Shown in pieces: positions 1 to 5,503 of a DNA stretch of 5,503 bases. Source of the DNA: Nitrospirota bacterium (GTDB lineage: Bacteria > Nitrospirota > 9FT-COMBO-42-15 > HDB-SIOI813); contig JACROQ010000176.1 of assembly GCA_016214375.1 (NCBI GenBank), positions 1-5,503 on the forward strand, given 5' to 3'. The notes under the pieces are model-generated. The model saw nothing but the letters and a program-made list of their open reading frames with translations. It did not search any database and had not been told where the DNA came from. Each line of letters begins with the position of its first letter. Position 1 is the stretch's first letter. Made by a program: the position numbers and the translations under genes.

Positions 1-192
1 AAGCATCTGGTGGATAAAATCCCTCAGCGGCGATGTGTTTGCATACTCTGTAGAGATGGCATGCCAGTCTGCAACAAAATAGAAGCACTCATACTCCTCC
101 TGGAGCCTCTTCCAGTTTTCCAGCGCCCCGCTGAAGTTCCCAAGGTGGAGCTTGCCGGTCGGCCTCATGCCGCTGAGCACGCGTTGTTTCAT
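1..192 (-). CDS. trpS: Tryptophanyl-tRNA synthetase, N-terminal part (runs off the left edge)
   Basis: This is the first 64 codons of a class I aminoacyl-tRNA synthetase that charges tRNA-Trp with tryptophan in the cytoplasm. The protein opens MKQRVLSGMRPTGKLHLGNF; HLGN at residues 16-19 is the class I HIGH-type ATP-binding signature. The stretch that follows (SGALENWKRLQEEYECFYFVADWHA) is typical of TrpS. The frame stays open to base 1, so the C-terminal part, including the KMSKS motif, lies outside the window. The start is the ATG at 192-190, preceded by AGGG (204-201) at 8 nt spacing. It follows the M50 protease gene on the same strand after a 167-bp, repeat-filled gap, so co-transcription is possible but not shown. 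Family assignment is very secure. Confidence 0.95.
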   Translation of the reverse strand, partial: MKQRVLSGMRPTGKLHLGNFSGALENWKRLQEEYECFYFVADWHAISTEYANTSPLRDFIHQML

Positions 193-210
193 ATTATGAT
201 CCCTATCCCT

Positions 211-236
211 GTCATGCTGAATTTATTTCAGCATCT
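211..236 (+). repeat. Short palindromic repeat, module A
   Basis: A 26-bp hairpin element of the form GTC-ATGCT-GA...AGCAT-CT. ATGCTGAA (214-221) pairs perfectly with TTCAGCAT (227-234) around a 5-nt loop. It ends 6 bp upstream of the trpS Shine-Dalgarno. Its outer frame matches modules B and C nearby, with a different but still paired middle base in the stem. From general knowledge, similar GTCATnCTGA repeats are scattered between genes of many bacteria. Their function is not established. Confidence 0.75.
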
Positions 237-237
237 C

Positions 238-258
238 TAACAGGTTGTTGAAAAAGTC
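238..258 (+). repeat. Probable dispersed-repeat fragment between modules A and B
   Basis: This AT-leaning piece runs from TAACAGG to GAAAAAGTC and contains a weak AACA/TGTT hairpin (239-242 with 246-249). Its minus-strand reading, GACTTTTTCAACAACCTG, resembles an intergenic repeat I recall as common in deltaproteobacterial and related genomes. It occurs only once in this window, so its repeat status rests on recall rather than on evidence seen here. Confidence 0.35.
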
Positions 259-267
259 TGGCAAACT

Positions 268-301
268 GTCATTCTGAGGAGCCGAAGGCGATGAAGAATC
301 T
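268..301 (+). repeat. Short palindromic repeat, module B
   Basis: A 34-bp element with the same frame as modules A and C: GTC-ATTCT-GA...AGAAT-CT. ATTCT (271-275) pairs with AGAAT (295-299). An inner mini-hairpin GCC-GAA-GGC (281-289) sits in the longer 19-nt middle. It lies in the gap between the M50 protease gene and trpS. Confidence 0.7.
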
Positions 302-325
302 GATAACCCTTTAATTTCTTTAGGT

Positions 326-354
326 GTCAGATCCTTCGCTTCGCTCAGGATGAC
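326..354 (-). repeat. Short palindromic repeat, module C (opposite orientation to A and B)
   Basis: Read on the minus strand this is GTC-ATCCT-GAGCGAAGCGA-AGGAT-CT followed by GAC. ATCCT (351-347) pairs with AGGAT (335-331), and the flanking GTC/GAC (354-352 and 328-326) allows further outer pairing with a 2-nt bulge. The inner GC-GAA-GC (344-338) mirrors the inner hairpin of module B. It starts 5 bp after the stop codon of the M50 protease gene. The motif GAGCGAAGCGAAGGATCT is one I recognise as a widespread intergenic repeat. Confidence 0.78.
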
Positions 355-359
355 AATAC

Positions 360-1070
360 TCAAAACACCGGCATCCCTGCAAACATCCTCGTCAGGAAGC
401 TCATAACCGGCCATATCACATGAGTCATAAATCCAAGGGGATTCAGGAACACCAGAAATACAATAATCAACATACCATACGGTTCTATCCGGCTGAAGGC
501 CTCTGCCTGCCGATGGGGGAGTAACCCGATCAATATCCGGCTCCCGTCCAGAGGAGGCACCGGAATCAGATTGAATATCGCCAGCATCACGTTCCATTTG
601 ACCCCCTCCTTAAGCATCAGCAGGATCGGGAGAAGGATCAAGGAGACAAAGTGAAATCGTGCTAAGCCATTTATGGTCAGCAATACCAATACCTGCAGCA
701 GGATGCCGCATCCCAGGGCCATCAATAAGTTAACCGCCGGCCCGGCAGCGCCCACCCATATGATATCCCTCTTGGGATTTCTCAGGTTGCTGAAGTTGAC
801 AGGGACAGGCTTTGCAGCGCCGATCACAAACCCGGCAAAGATATAACTCAGGATCGGAAGGATGATGGTGCCAAAGAGGTCTATATGGGCCAGAGGGTTT
901 AATGTCAGCCTGCCGTGCAATTTCGCAGTAGGATCGCCAAGCTTATTGGCGACCCACCCATGAGCCGCCTCATGGAGGGTGATTGCAAAGACGACTGGGA
1001 TTGCCATGACGGCGATGTTTTGTAAAAATGTATGGATATCTGTATGCAAAGTGCCTCTTAGTTCGAACAC
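360..1070 (-). CDS. M50-family (site-2-protease-like) membrane zinc metalloprotease
   Basis: A predicted integral-membrane zinc protease of the S2P/M50 group, which cleaves within or beside membrane segments; its substrate is unknown. The HEAAH zinc motif is at residues 33-37 in the first membrane segment. A GPAVNL motif lies at 110-115, and NLIPVPPLDGSR at 167-178 supplies the third zinc-ligand region (D175). Further hydrophobic segments lie near 64-85, 105-133, 141-153 and 199-222. The length of 236 aa fits the compact, PDZ-less bacterial subfamily. The start is uncertain. The GTG at 1070 gives the longest frame, but its upstream bases are a palindromic repeat with no Shine-Dalgarno. A TTG at 1049-1047 has AAGAGG (1059-1054) 4 nt upstream and would give 229 aa. 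The gene lies 18 bp after pycB and ahead of trpS. It has no obvious functional link to the carboxylase. Confidence 0.9.
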   Translation of the reverse strand: MFELRGTLHTDIHTFLQNIAVMAIPVVFAITLHEAAHGWVANKLGDPTAKLHGRLTLNPLAHIDLFGTIILPILSYIFAGFVIGAAKPVPVNFSNLRNPKRDIIWVGAAGPAVNLLMALGCGILLQVLVLLTINGLARFHFVSLILLPILLMLKEGVKWNVMLAIFNLIPVPPLDGSRILIGLLPHRQAEAFSRIEPYGMLIIVFLVFLNPLGFMTHVIWPVMSFLTRMFAGMPVF

Positions 1071-1092
1071 GCAGGCTAAAGCCTGCGGCTAC
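1070..1092. repeat. Palindromic repeat at the pycB/protease junction
   Basis: CGCAGGCT (1070-1077) and AGCCTGCG (1080-1087) form a perfect 8-bp stem around a 2-nt AA loop. The following GCTAC (1088-1092) belongs to the same element as I recall it from other genomes. The element fills the gap between the two genes, contains the pycB stop codon (TAG, 1091-1089) and touches the GTG candidate start of the protease at its first base. The palindrome is seen directly. Its membership of a dispersed family is recalled, not shown, since there is no second copy in the window. Confidence 0.7.
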
Positions 1093-2948
1093 TGCCTGAC
1101 GACGACCAGTACCTCGTCAGGGTTCACGCTGTCCCCCTCTGCCACATAGATCTTCTCAACCACGCCGGATACCGGGGTGTGAACCTCGTTCTCCATCTTC
1201 ATGGCCTCCACAATGAGGACTGTATCTCCAGCCTCCACCTTGTCTCCGATTCTAACCTTTATCTTGACAACCGTCCCGGGCATGGGTGTGGTGACATCCC
1301 CTTCCCCCGTAGCCCTGGGTCTGATGGAATGTCCCGTAGACTTTACATCAATCACCCCGGAGACACTGGGCACGACCTCGACAAGCGAATCGACCAGGAT
1401 CTCCTCCAGTTGATCATCGACATAGATGAAATAGGGTCTCCCACCCTCACCCGGGTGTCCCATACCCCCTATTTTAACATGATAGGTCTCTCCATGTAAT
1501 TTAATATTAAACTCACTCGGCGCGAGGTGAGAGATGGTCGCCTCTTCCCCGATCTCAGGCACGCTTCCATCCTTTTTTGCAACGACATCCTCCGGCCTGA
1601 TCCCCTTTTCCCTGGCCTCAAAGAAATCAAGGGCCACCTTGGGAAAGAGGGCATACAACAGGACATCCTCAACTCCCTTTGCCTTATCCCCTATCTCCGC
1701 AGTCAACCTCTCCATCTCAGGCTCTAAGAGGTCCGCAGGCCTCTTCTCGATAAATTCTTCATCCCCGATGACCTTTTTTCTCACCTCTTCATCAATAGGC
1801 GCCGGCGGCTTTCCATAGAGCCCCTTAAAATAGTTCCTGGTCTCCGTAGTAATCACCTTGTATCTCTCGCCTGTGACCACGTTGAGGGCGGCCTGGGTGC
1901 CTACGATCTGGCTCATCGGCGTCACCAGTGGGGGATAGCCAAACTCCTTTCTCACTTGCGGGACCTCTTTCAAAACCTCCTTCATCCTCTCAAGGGCCTT
2001 TTGCTCATTCAATTGGGAGGCCAGGTTCGATATCATCCCGCCTGGGATCTGATAGATGACAACCGCGGGGTCAATTCCGGTGTATTCACTCTCAAACACC
2101 TTGTATTTTCCACGGACCTCCCTGAAATAGTCTGCGATATCAGAGATCAGATCCATATTCAGATCCACGGCATATTTCGGCGAACGATTCAGGATATTCA
2201 TGAAGGTCTCTACCGGCGGCTGGGAGGTCCCGGATGCAAGAGAGGATATGGCCGTATCCACGATATCTATGCCGGCCTCAACCGCCTTTACATAGGTCGC
2301 CACGGACATGCCGCTCGTATCATGCGTGTGCAGATGGATCGGGGGCGACACCGATTCCTTGAGCCTGCTGATCAGTTCAAAGGCATCATAGGGAGACAGG
2401 AGGCCCGCCATATCTTTGATACAGATCGTATCACACCCCATGTCTTCCAGGCGCTTTCCCATATCCACAAAGATCTCGTTGTTGTGCACAGGACTGATGG
2501 TATAGCAGATGGTCCCTTCCACCTTTCCGCCGTTCTTCAGGGTCGCCTTTACTGCCGTCTTGATATTTCTAAGGTCGTTGAGGGCATCGAATATACGGAG
2601 GATCTGGATCCCGTTGGCGACAGCCCTCTCCACAAATTTCTCCACGACATCGTCTGAGTAGTGCCTGTAGCCGACAAGGTTCTGGCCGCGAAGGAGCATC
2701 TGAAAGGGGGTCTTCGGCATATGCCCTTTCAGGAGCCTGATCCTCTCCCATGGGTCCTCTTTCAGGTATCTCATGCTCGAATCGAATGTGGCCCCGCCCC
2801 ACATCTCCACAGACCAATAACCCACCTGATCTATCTTTTCGGCGATCGGGAGCATGTCGGCGGTCTTAAGACGCGTTGCCAGCAGGGACTGATGGGCATC
2901 CCTCAGCGTTGTGTCGGTAATCAAGAGCTTTCGTCTCTTTGCCTTCAA
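1089..2948 (-). CDS. pycB: Pyruvate carboxylase subunit B (carboxyltransferase plus biotin carrier domain)
   Basis: This 619-aa subunit carries biotin and moves the carboxyl group from carboxybiotin to pyruvate, giving oxaloacetate. Residues about 8-270 form the HMGL-like TIM barrel. TDTTLRD (11-17) carries metal ligand D12, RIFDALND is at 118-125, IKDMAG (177-182) holds the expected carboxylated lysine K178, and HLHTH (205-209) supplies the metal-binding histidines. The conserved carboxylase region follows to about 460. The biotinyl domain occupies about 550-619, with biotinylated K584 in EAMKMEN, 35 residues from the C-terminus. The start is TTG (2948-2946), supported by AGGAG (2959-2955) at 6 nt spacing and by a protein that begins right at the barrel. 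The same architecture occurs in the oxaloacetate decarboxylase alpha subunit (OadA). The biotin carboxylase gene 30 bp upstream and the absence of beta/gamma membrane subunits favour pyruvate carboxylase. Confidence 0.93.
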   Translation of the reverse strand: MKAKRRKLLITDTTLRDAHQSLLATRLKTADMLPIAEKIDQVGYWSVEMWGGATFDSSMRYLKEDPWERIRLLKGHMPKTPFQMLLRGQNLVGYRHYSDDVVEKFVERAVANGIQILRIFDALNDLRNIKTAVKATLKNGGKVEGTICYTISPVHNNEIFVDMGKRLEDMGCDTICIKDMAGLLSPYDAFELISRLKESVSPPIHLHTHDTSGMSVATYVKAVEAGIDIVDTAISSLASGTSQPPVETFMNILNRSPKYAVDLNMDLISDIADYFREVRGKYKVFESEYTGIDPAVVIYQIPGGMISNLASQLNEQKALERMKEVLKEVPQVRKEFGYPPLVTPMSQIVGTQAALNVVTGERYKVITTETRNYFKGLYGKPPAPIDEEVRKKVIGDEEFIEKRPADLLEPEMERLTAEIGDKAKGVEDVLLYALFPKVALDFFEAREKGIRPEDVVAKKDGSVPEIGEEATISHLAPSEFNIKLHGETYHVKIGGMGHPGEGGRPYFIYVDDQLEEILVDSLVEVVPSVSGVIDVKSTGHSIRPRATGEGDVTTPMPGTVVKIKVRIGDKVEAGDTVLIVEAMKMENEVHTPVSGVVEKIYVAEGDSVNPDEVLVVVRQ

Positions 2949-2963
2949 AGGATTCTCCTATCC
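2949..2963 (-). promoter_or_regulatory. pycB ribosome binding site, within alternative small hairpins
   Basis: The AGGAG at 2959-2955, 6 nt before the TTG codon, decides the pycB start. In RNA the same bases can fold in two competing ways: GGAT/ATCC (2963-2960 with 2953-2950), which leaves AGGAGA in the loop, or AGGA/TCCT (2959-2956 with 2952-2949), which would bury the site. Both stems are only 4 bp, so any regulatory effect is speculative. Confidence 0.55.
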
Positions 2964-2978
2964 GTTATCGATGTGCCA

Positions 2979-4397
2979 TTAGCGATGTGAGTGGGCGCTG
3001 ATCGCCGCAGCGATGGTGAATACCAGATCGATCCTCTCGGACTTGTTCTCGTATATCAGGTCATCAAAGCGATTCTCGATGTAATGGGTATTAAATTCCC
3101 CCCTCCGGAAGACCTCATCGCGCATGATCATTCGATAGAACGGTATCGTCGTCTTCACCCCCCGGATGACAAACTCATCCAGGCTTCTGGCAGTCCTGCT
3201 TACCGCCTCATCCCATGTGCGTCCCCATACGGTCAGTTTGGCGAGCATGGAATCGTAATAAGGGGGCACGACATAGCCCCTGTAGACATTGCCATCGATC
3301 CTGACCCCAAACCCGCCCGGGGAATAGTATGCCGTAATCCTCCCCGTAGTGGGCAGAAAATTATTCCTCGGGTCCTCGGCATTAATCCGGCATTCGATCG
3401 CCGACCCGCTGATCTGGACCTCATCCTGTGTAAAGGAGAGTTCCTCCCCGGCCGCAATCCGGATCATCTCCTTAACGATATCAATACCGGTAATCTCCTC
3501 TGTAATGGTATGCTCGACCTGCACCCTCGTATTCATTTCGAGAAAGTAGAAGTCCTTATTATGATCGACTAAGAATTCCACGGTCCCTGCATTCGTATAG
3601 CCCGCAGTACTCGCAGCGGTGACAGCGACCTCCCCCATCCTCCTCCTCAGGTCAGGATCTAAGAAAGGGGAAGGAGCCACCTCGATCAATTTTTGATGTC
3701 TCCGTTGTATGGAACAGTCCCGCTCTCCAAGGTGTACAATATTCCCGTAATGATCCGCCAGGATCTGAAATTCAATGTGTCTGGGAGACTCTATATATTT
3801 TTCAATATAGACATCGTCCCTTCCAAAGGCCTTCAGGGCCTCAGAGCGCGCTATCTCGAAATTTTTCTTCAGGTCTTCAGGGGCACGGCAGAGCCGGAGT
3901 CCCCTCCCGCCGCCGCCGGCTGATGCCTTGAGCATCACCGGATAACCGATCTGTTTTGCGATAGACTCTGCCTCATTTGCAGAGGAGATACCGTGCTCGA
4001 TACCCGGGACCACCGGGATCCCTGCCTTCTTCATCATCTGCCGGGCCACGATCTTATCCCCCATCTCAGCGATCGCCTTAGGGGTCGGGCCTATGAATGT
4101 AATCCCGTTCTCCTGACAGGCCCTGGCAAACTCCGCATTTTCAGCGAGGAATCCATACCCGGGGTGTATGGCATCAGCCCCCCTCTGCTTGGCAAGGTCA
4201 ACAATCCTGTAGATATTCAGATACCCTGCTACCGGACCAGGACCCACAAGGCACGACTCATCCGCCTTTTTAACGTAAAGCGTGATGGCATCTGCCTCAG
4301 AATGGATGGCCACCGTAGGGATGTTGAGTTCCTTACATGCCCTGATGATTCTTAAGGCAATCTCGCCTCTATTGGCAACTAAGACCTTTTTAAACAT
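2979..4397 (-). CDS. pycA: Pyruvate carboxylase subunit A (biotin carboxylase)
   Basis: This 472-aa cytoplasmic ATP-grasp enzyme carboxylates the biotin on PycB using ATP and bicarbonate. VANRGEIALRI (7-17) opens the N-terminal domain. Expected ATP-site residues are present: K115, K157, the glycine loop GGGGRG (161-166), H207 and K236. E287 with R291, Q293, V294 and E295 (NTRVQVEH) forms the catalytic region, and R337 in ECRINAED is the biotin-site arginine. VEHTITE replaces the VEHPVTE usual in acetyl-CoA carboxylase AccC; threonine here is what I recall from pyruvate carboxylases. The ATG at 4397-4395 is preceded by AAGGA (4410-4406) at 8 nt spacing, lying inside the end of the upstream gene, which stops only 2 bp away. 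Translational coupling is likely. The C-terminal tail of about 25 residues beyond the core (to HSHR) also suits a PycA. AccC of fatty-acid synthesis is the alternative, made less likely by adjacent pycB and the lack of accB. Confidence 0.92.
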   Translation of the reverse strand: MFKKVLVANRGEIALRIIRACKELNIPTVAIHSEADAITLYVKKADESCLVGPGPVAGYLNIYRIVDLAKQRGADAIHPGYGFLAENAEFARACQENGITFIGPTPKAIAEMGDKIVARQMMKKAGIPVVPGIEHGISSANEAESIAKQIGYPVMLKASAGGGGRGLRLCRAPEDLKKNFEIARSEALKAFGRDDVYIEKYIESPRHIEFQILADHYGNIVHLGERDCSIQRRHQKLIEVAPSPFLDPDLRRRMGEVAVTAASTAGYTNAGTVEFLVDHNKDFYFLEMNTRVQVEHTITEEITGIDIVKEMIRIAAGEELSFTQDEVQISGSAIECRINAEDPRNNFLPTTGRITAYYSPGGFGVRIDGNVYRGYVVPPYYDSMLAKLTVWGRTWDEAVSRTARSLDEFVIRGVKTTIPFYRMIMRDEVFRRGEFNTHYIENRFDDLIYENKSERIDLVFTIAAAISAHSHR

Positions 4398-4399
4398 AA

Positions 4400-5341
4400 T
4401 TAAAGTCCTTCCACTACGGCCGCGGCCAGGAGCGGCACCATGATCTCGTGATGACCCGTCAGGGTATAGCCCCTTCCTGCGCCGTCCTTTGTCGGCCGCC
4501 GCACGACATTGGTCACCGGTCTGTAATGCTGGATAAAGTCCATATTCACGGTGGTAAAATTCTGTACCTTGTAACCCAGATTCCTGACGAGGGTGAGGGC
4601 CTTCAAGAAGACCTCAGGCAATATCACGGCAGAGCCTATGTTGAAAAATACGCCTGACTCCAATTTGGCCACAACACCTGTAAACAATTGGAAGTCCCTG
4701 TAACTGCACTCCCCGGTTGCTGCCCCATCCATTCCGGGATGCACATGGAGTATATCTGTACCCACGGCCACATGGACCGTTACAGGGATCCCCAGCCGTG
4801 TACCTGCGGCAAGGATACTCAGGTCTTTATGAGGATACCGGGAGCGGTGGATCATCTCACCGGCCGACCTTCCTATCCCCCACCCCTTTTTAAGACCCCT
4901 CCCTATCGCCTCGTTCAAAAGCCTGCCGGTCTCTTCTGCCATCCCGAACGTCCCTTCGCCGATCTCTGAATCAACATCCTCAGAGGTCCGGCCTGCAAAG
5001 GCGATCTCAAAGTCATGGACAATCCCGGCGCCATTCAGGGCAACCGCCTTGATGATCCCCCGTTCCATCAGATCAATGATCACAGGGCCAAGGCCTACTT
5101 TGATTACATGGGCCCCAAGACCGGCTGCCACTACCTTTCCCCCTCTATGGGCGGTTATAACAGCAGAGGCGATATCTTTAAGATCTTTCGCCGCCAGGGT
5201 GTTTGGAAGACGGCCGAGAAAATCCTCGAGCGTACCTCCGGACGACACCGGCCGGGCAAAGTCACCCACCCCGACCTTGCTCTTCCTTGTCCTTATGGAA
5301 TATGTCTTAAGCCCCTCCGGGGAAACAGGCATGAATCTCAT
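4400..5341 (-). CDS. Deoxyhypusine-synthase-like protein, function unknown
   Basis: About 313 aa from the ATG at 5341-5339. I recognise a bacterial family sometimes labelled deoxyhypusine synthase or left hypothetical; the true substrate is unknown. Conserved-looking blocks are GLGAHVIKVG (74-83), VALNGAGIVHDFE (100-112), GTDILHVHP (194-202), NIGSAVILPEVF (234-245) and TGHHEIMVPLL (295-305). The NGAG..HDFE block resembles the TAGG..EDLIK region of eukaryotic/archaeal DHS. The final YTLTGHHEIMVPLL resembles the DHS ending VYADASLVFPLL. DHS is an NAD-dependent Rossmann-like enzyme that modifies a lysine of eIF5A using spermidine; bacteria lack that target, and some bacterial relatives make homospermidine. 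The start is uncertain: the frame extends to a TTG at 5395, but that region contains a promoter, and a second ATG lies at 5332-5330. No signal peptide or membrane segment is apparent. The gene is first in the apparent operon and 2 bp from pycA. Confidence 0.65.
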   Translation of the reverse strand: MRFMPVSPEGLKTYSIRTRKSKVGVGDFARPVSSGGTLEDFLGRLPNTLAAKDLKDIASAVITAHRGGKVVAAGLGAHVIKVGLGPVIIDLMERGIIKAVALNGAGIVHDFEIAFAGRTSEDVDSEIGEGTFGMAEETGRLLNEAIGRGLKKGWGIGRSAGEMIHRSRYPHKDLSILAAGTRLGIPVTVHVAVGTDILHVHPGMDGAATGECSYRDFQLFTGVVAKLESGVFFNIGSAVILPEVFLKALTLVRNLGYKVQNFTTVNMDFIQHYRPVTNVVRRPTKDGAGRGYTLTGHHEIMVPLLAAAVVEGL

Positions 5342-5348
5342 CTGCGGC

Positions 5349-5377
5349 AGGATAACACAGGGCAGATATGCGGTCAA
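5349..5377 (-). promoter_or_regulatory. Probable sigma70-type promoter for the operon
   Basis: On the minus strand TTGACC (5377-5372) and TATCCT (5354-5349) are separated by exactly 17 bp. They match consensus at 5 of 6 and 4 of 6 positions, including the key TA...T of the -10 box. Transcription would begin near 5343-5341, at or just before the ATG at 5341 and about 10 nt before the ATG at 5332. This makes the upstream TTG start (5395) of the DHS-like frame unlikely if the promoter is the main one. Confidence 0.55.
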
Positions 5378-5395
5378 CCGGGATGTTAAACCCAA

Positions 5396-5503
5396 ATTCC
5401 GAGATAGGAATTGACAGCAGGTCCCTTACGGGCTTCAACCCAGGTTTTAAATCCCCAAAACTATTTTCCCCAGTGATACGGGGCTCTTAAACCCTGTAAT
5501 TAT
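5396..5503 (-). other. Non-coding upstream region with an imperfect inverted repeat
   Basis: No credible gene lies here. The bases 5443-5456 (GGTTTTAAATCCCC) and 5480-5493 (GGGGCTCTTAAACC) can pair over 14 positions with two mismatches and one wobble, enclosing a 23-nt loop. The loop itself contains AAAA-CTA-TTTT (5457-5467). A small CCC-TTAC-GGG hairpin, which reads as a GUAA tetraloop on the minus strand, lies at 5423-5432. I could not match it to a riboswitch family I know. It could be a structured leader from a farther promoter, the tail of an upstream transcript, or another repeat. Confidence 0.4.

Noticed and set aside
193..359. Possible rho-independent terminator between the protease and trpS
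   Set aside because: The hairpins there are not followed by a T-run on the minus strand; they fit the repeat family better.
223..597. A 124-codon minus-strand open frame overlapping the end of the M50 protease gene and the repeats
   Set aside because: Its C-terminal half translates modules C and B (giving an ILSEAKDL-type peptide, a familiar artefact of this repeat), and the rest is an out-of-frame shadow of the protease, whose motifs are intact.
1956..2657. A 233-codon plus-strand open frame opposite pycB
   Set aside because: It lies fully antisense to the conserved TIM-barrel coding sequence of pycB, has no recognisable motif, and its composition is that of a reverse-complement shadow.
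2991..3572. A 193-codon plus-strand open frame opposite pycA
   Set aside because: It is antisense to intact biotin carboxylase motifs and its translation shows no domain; shadow frame.
5411..5416. Perfect TTGACA on the plus strand, suggesting a divergent promoter
   Set aside because: No acceptable -10 box occurs 16-18 bp downstream, and no plus-strand gene follows in the window.
5441..5475. Possible G-quadruplex on the minus strand
   Set aside because: The G-runs are separated by about 11-13 nt, longer than canonical quadruplex loops, and pairing with nearby C-runs competes.

Overview
This 5.5 kb window looks like bacterial chromosome, with every supported gene on the minus strand. In transcription order (right to left) it holds: a promoter and a possibly structured leader region; a deoxyhypusine-synthase-like protein of unknown function; biotin carboxylase subunit A of a two-subunit pyruvate carboxylase; its carboxyltransferase/biotin-carrier subunit B; an integral-membrane M50 (site-2-protease-like) metalloprotease; and the first 64 codons of tryptophanyl-tRNA synthetase, which runs off the left edge. 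The gene types, the separate pycA/pycB subunits and the many short palindromic intergenic repeats suggest a Gram-negative anaerobe or facultative lineage such as Desulfobacterota or Nitrospirota. No marker gene in the window proves this placement.

Region by region: 5396-5503 has no gene, but contains an imperfect inverted repeat. 5349-5377 is a good sigma70-type promoter core (TTGACC, 17 bp, TATCCT), close enough to the first ATG codons that the leader must be very short or absent. The DHS-like gene (4400-5341) is separated from pycA (2979-4397) by 2 bp, with the pycA Shine-Dalgarno inside the end of the upstream gene. pycA and pycB (1089-2948) are 30 bp apart, and pycB starts at TTG after a clear AGGAG. 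Only 18 bp separate pycB from the protease frame (360-1070), and those bases are almost entirely a short palindromic repeat that also contains the pycB stop codon. The 167 bp between the protease and trpS hold three related hairpin repeats and a fourth repeat-like piece.

Functionally, PycA (ATP-dependent carboxylation of biotin) and PycB (transfer of carboxyl from biotin to pyruvate) should form an anaplerotic/gluconeogenic pyruvate carboxylase making oxaloacetate. The tight coupling of the DHS-like protein to this enzyme is the most interesting gene-level association. The three intergenic hairpins share a frame and show compensatory changes at the same stem position, which is the most interesting non-coding signal. 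No rho-independent terminator, tRNA, rRNA, CRISPR or transposase was seen.
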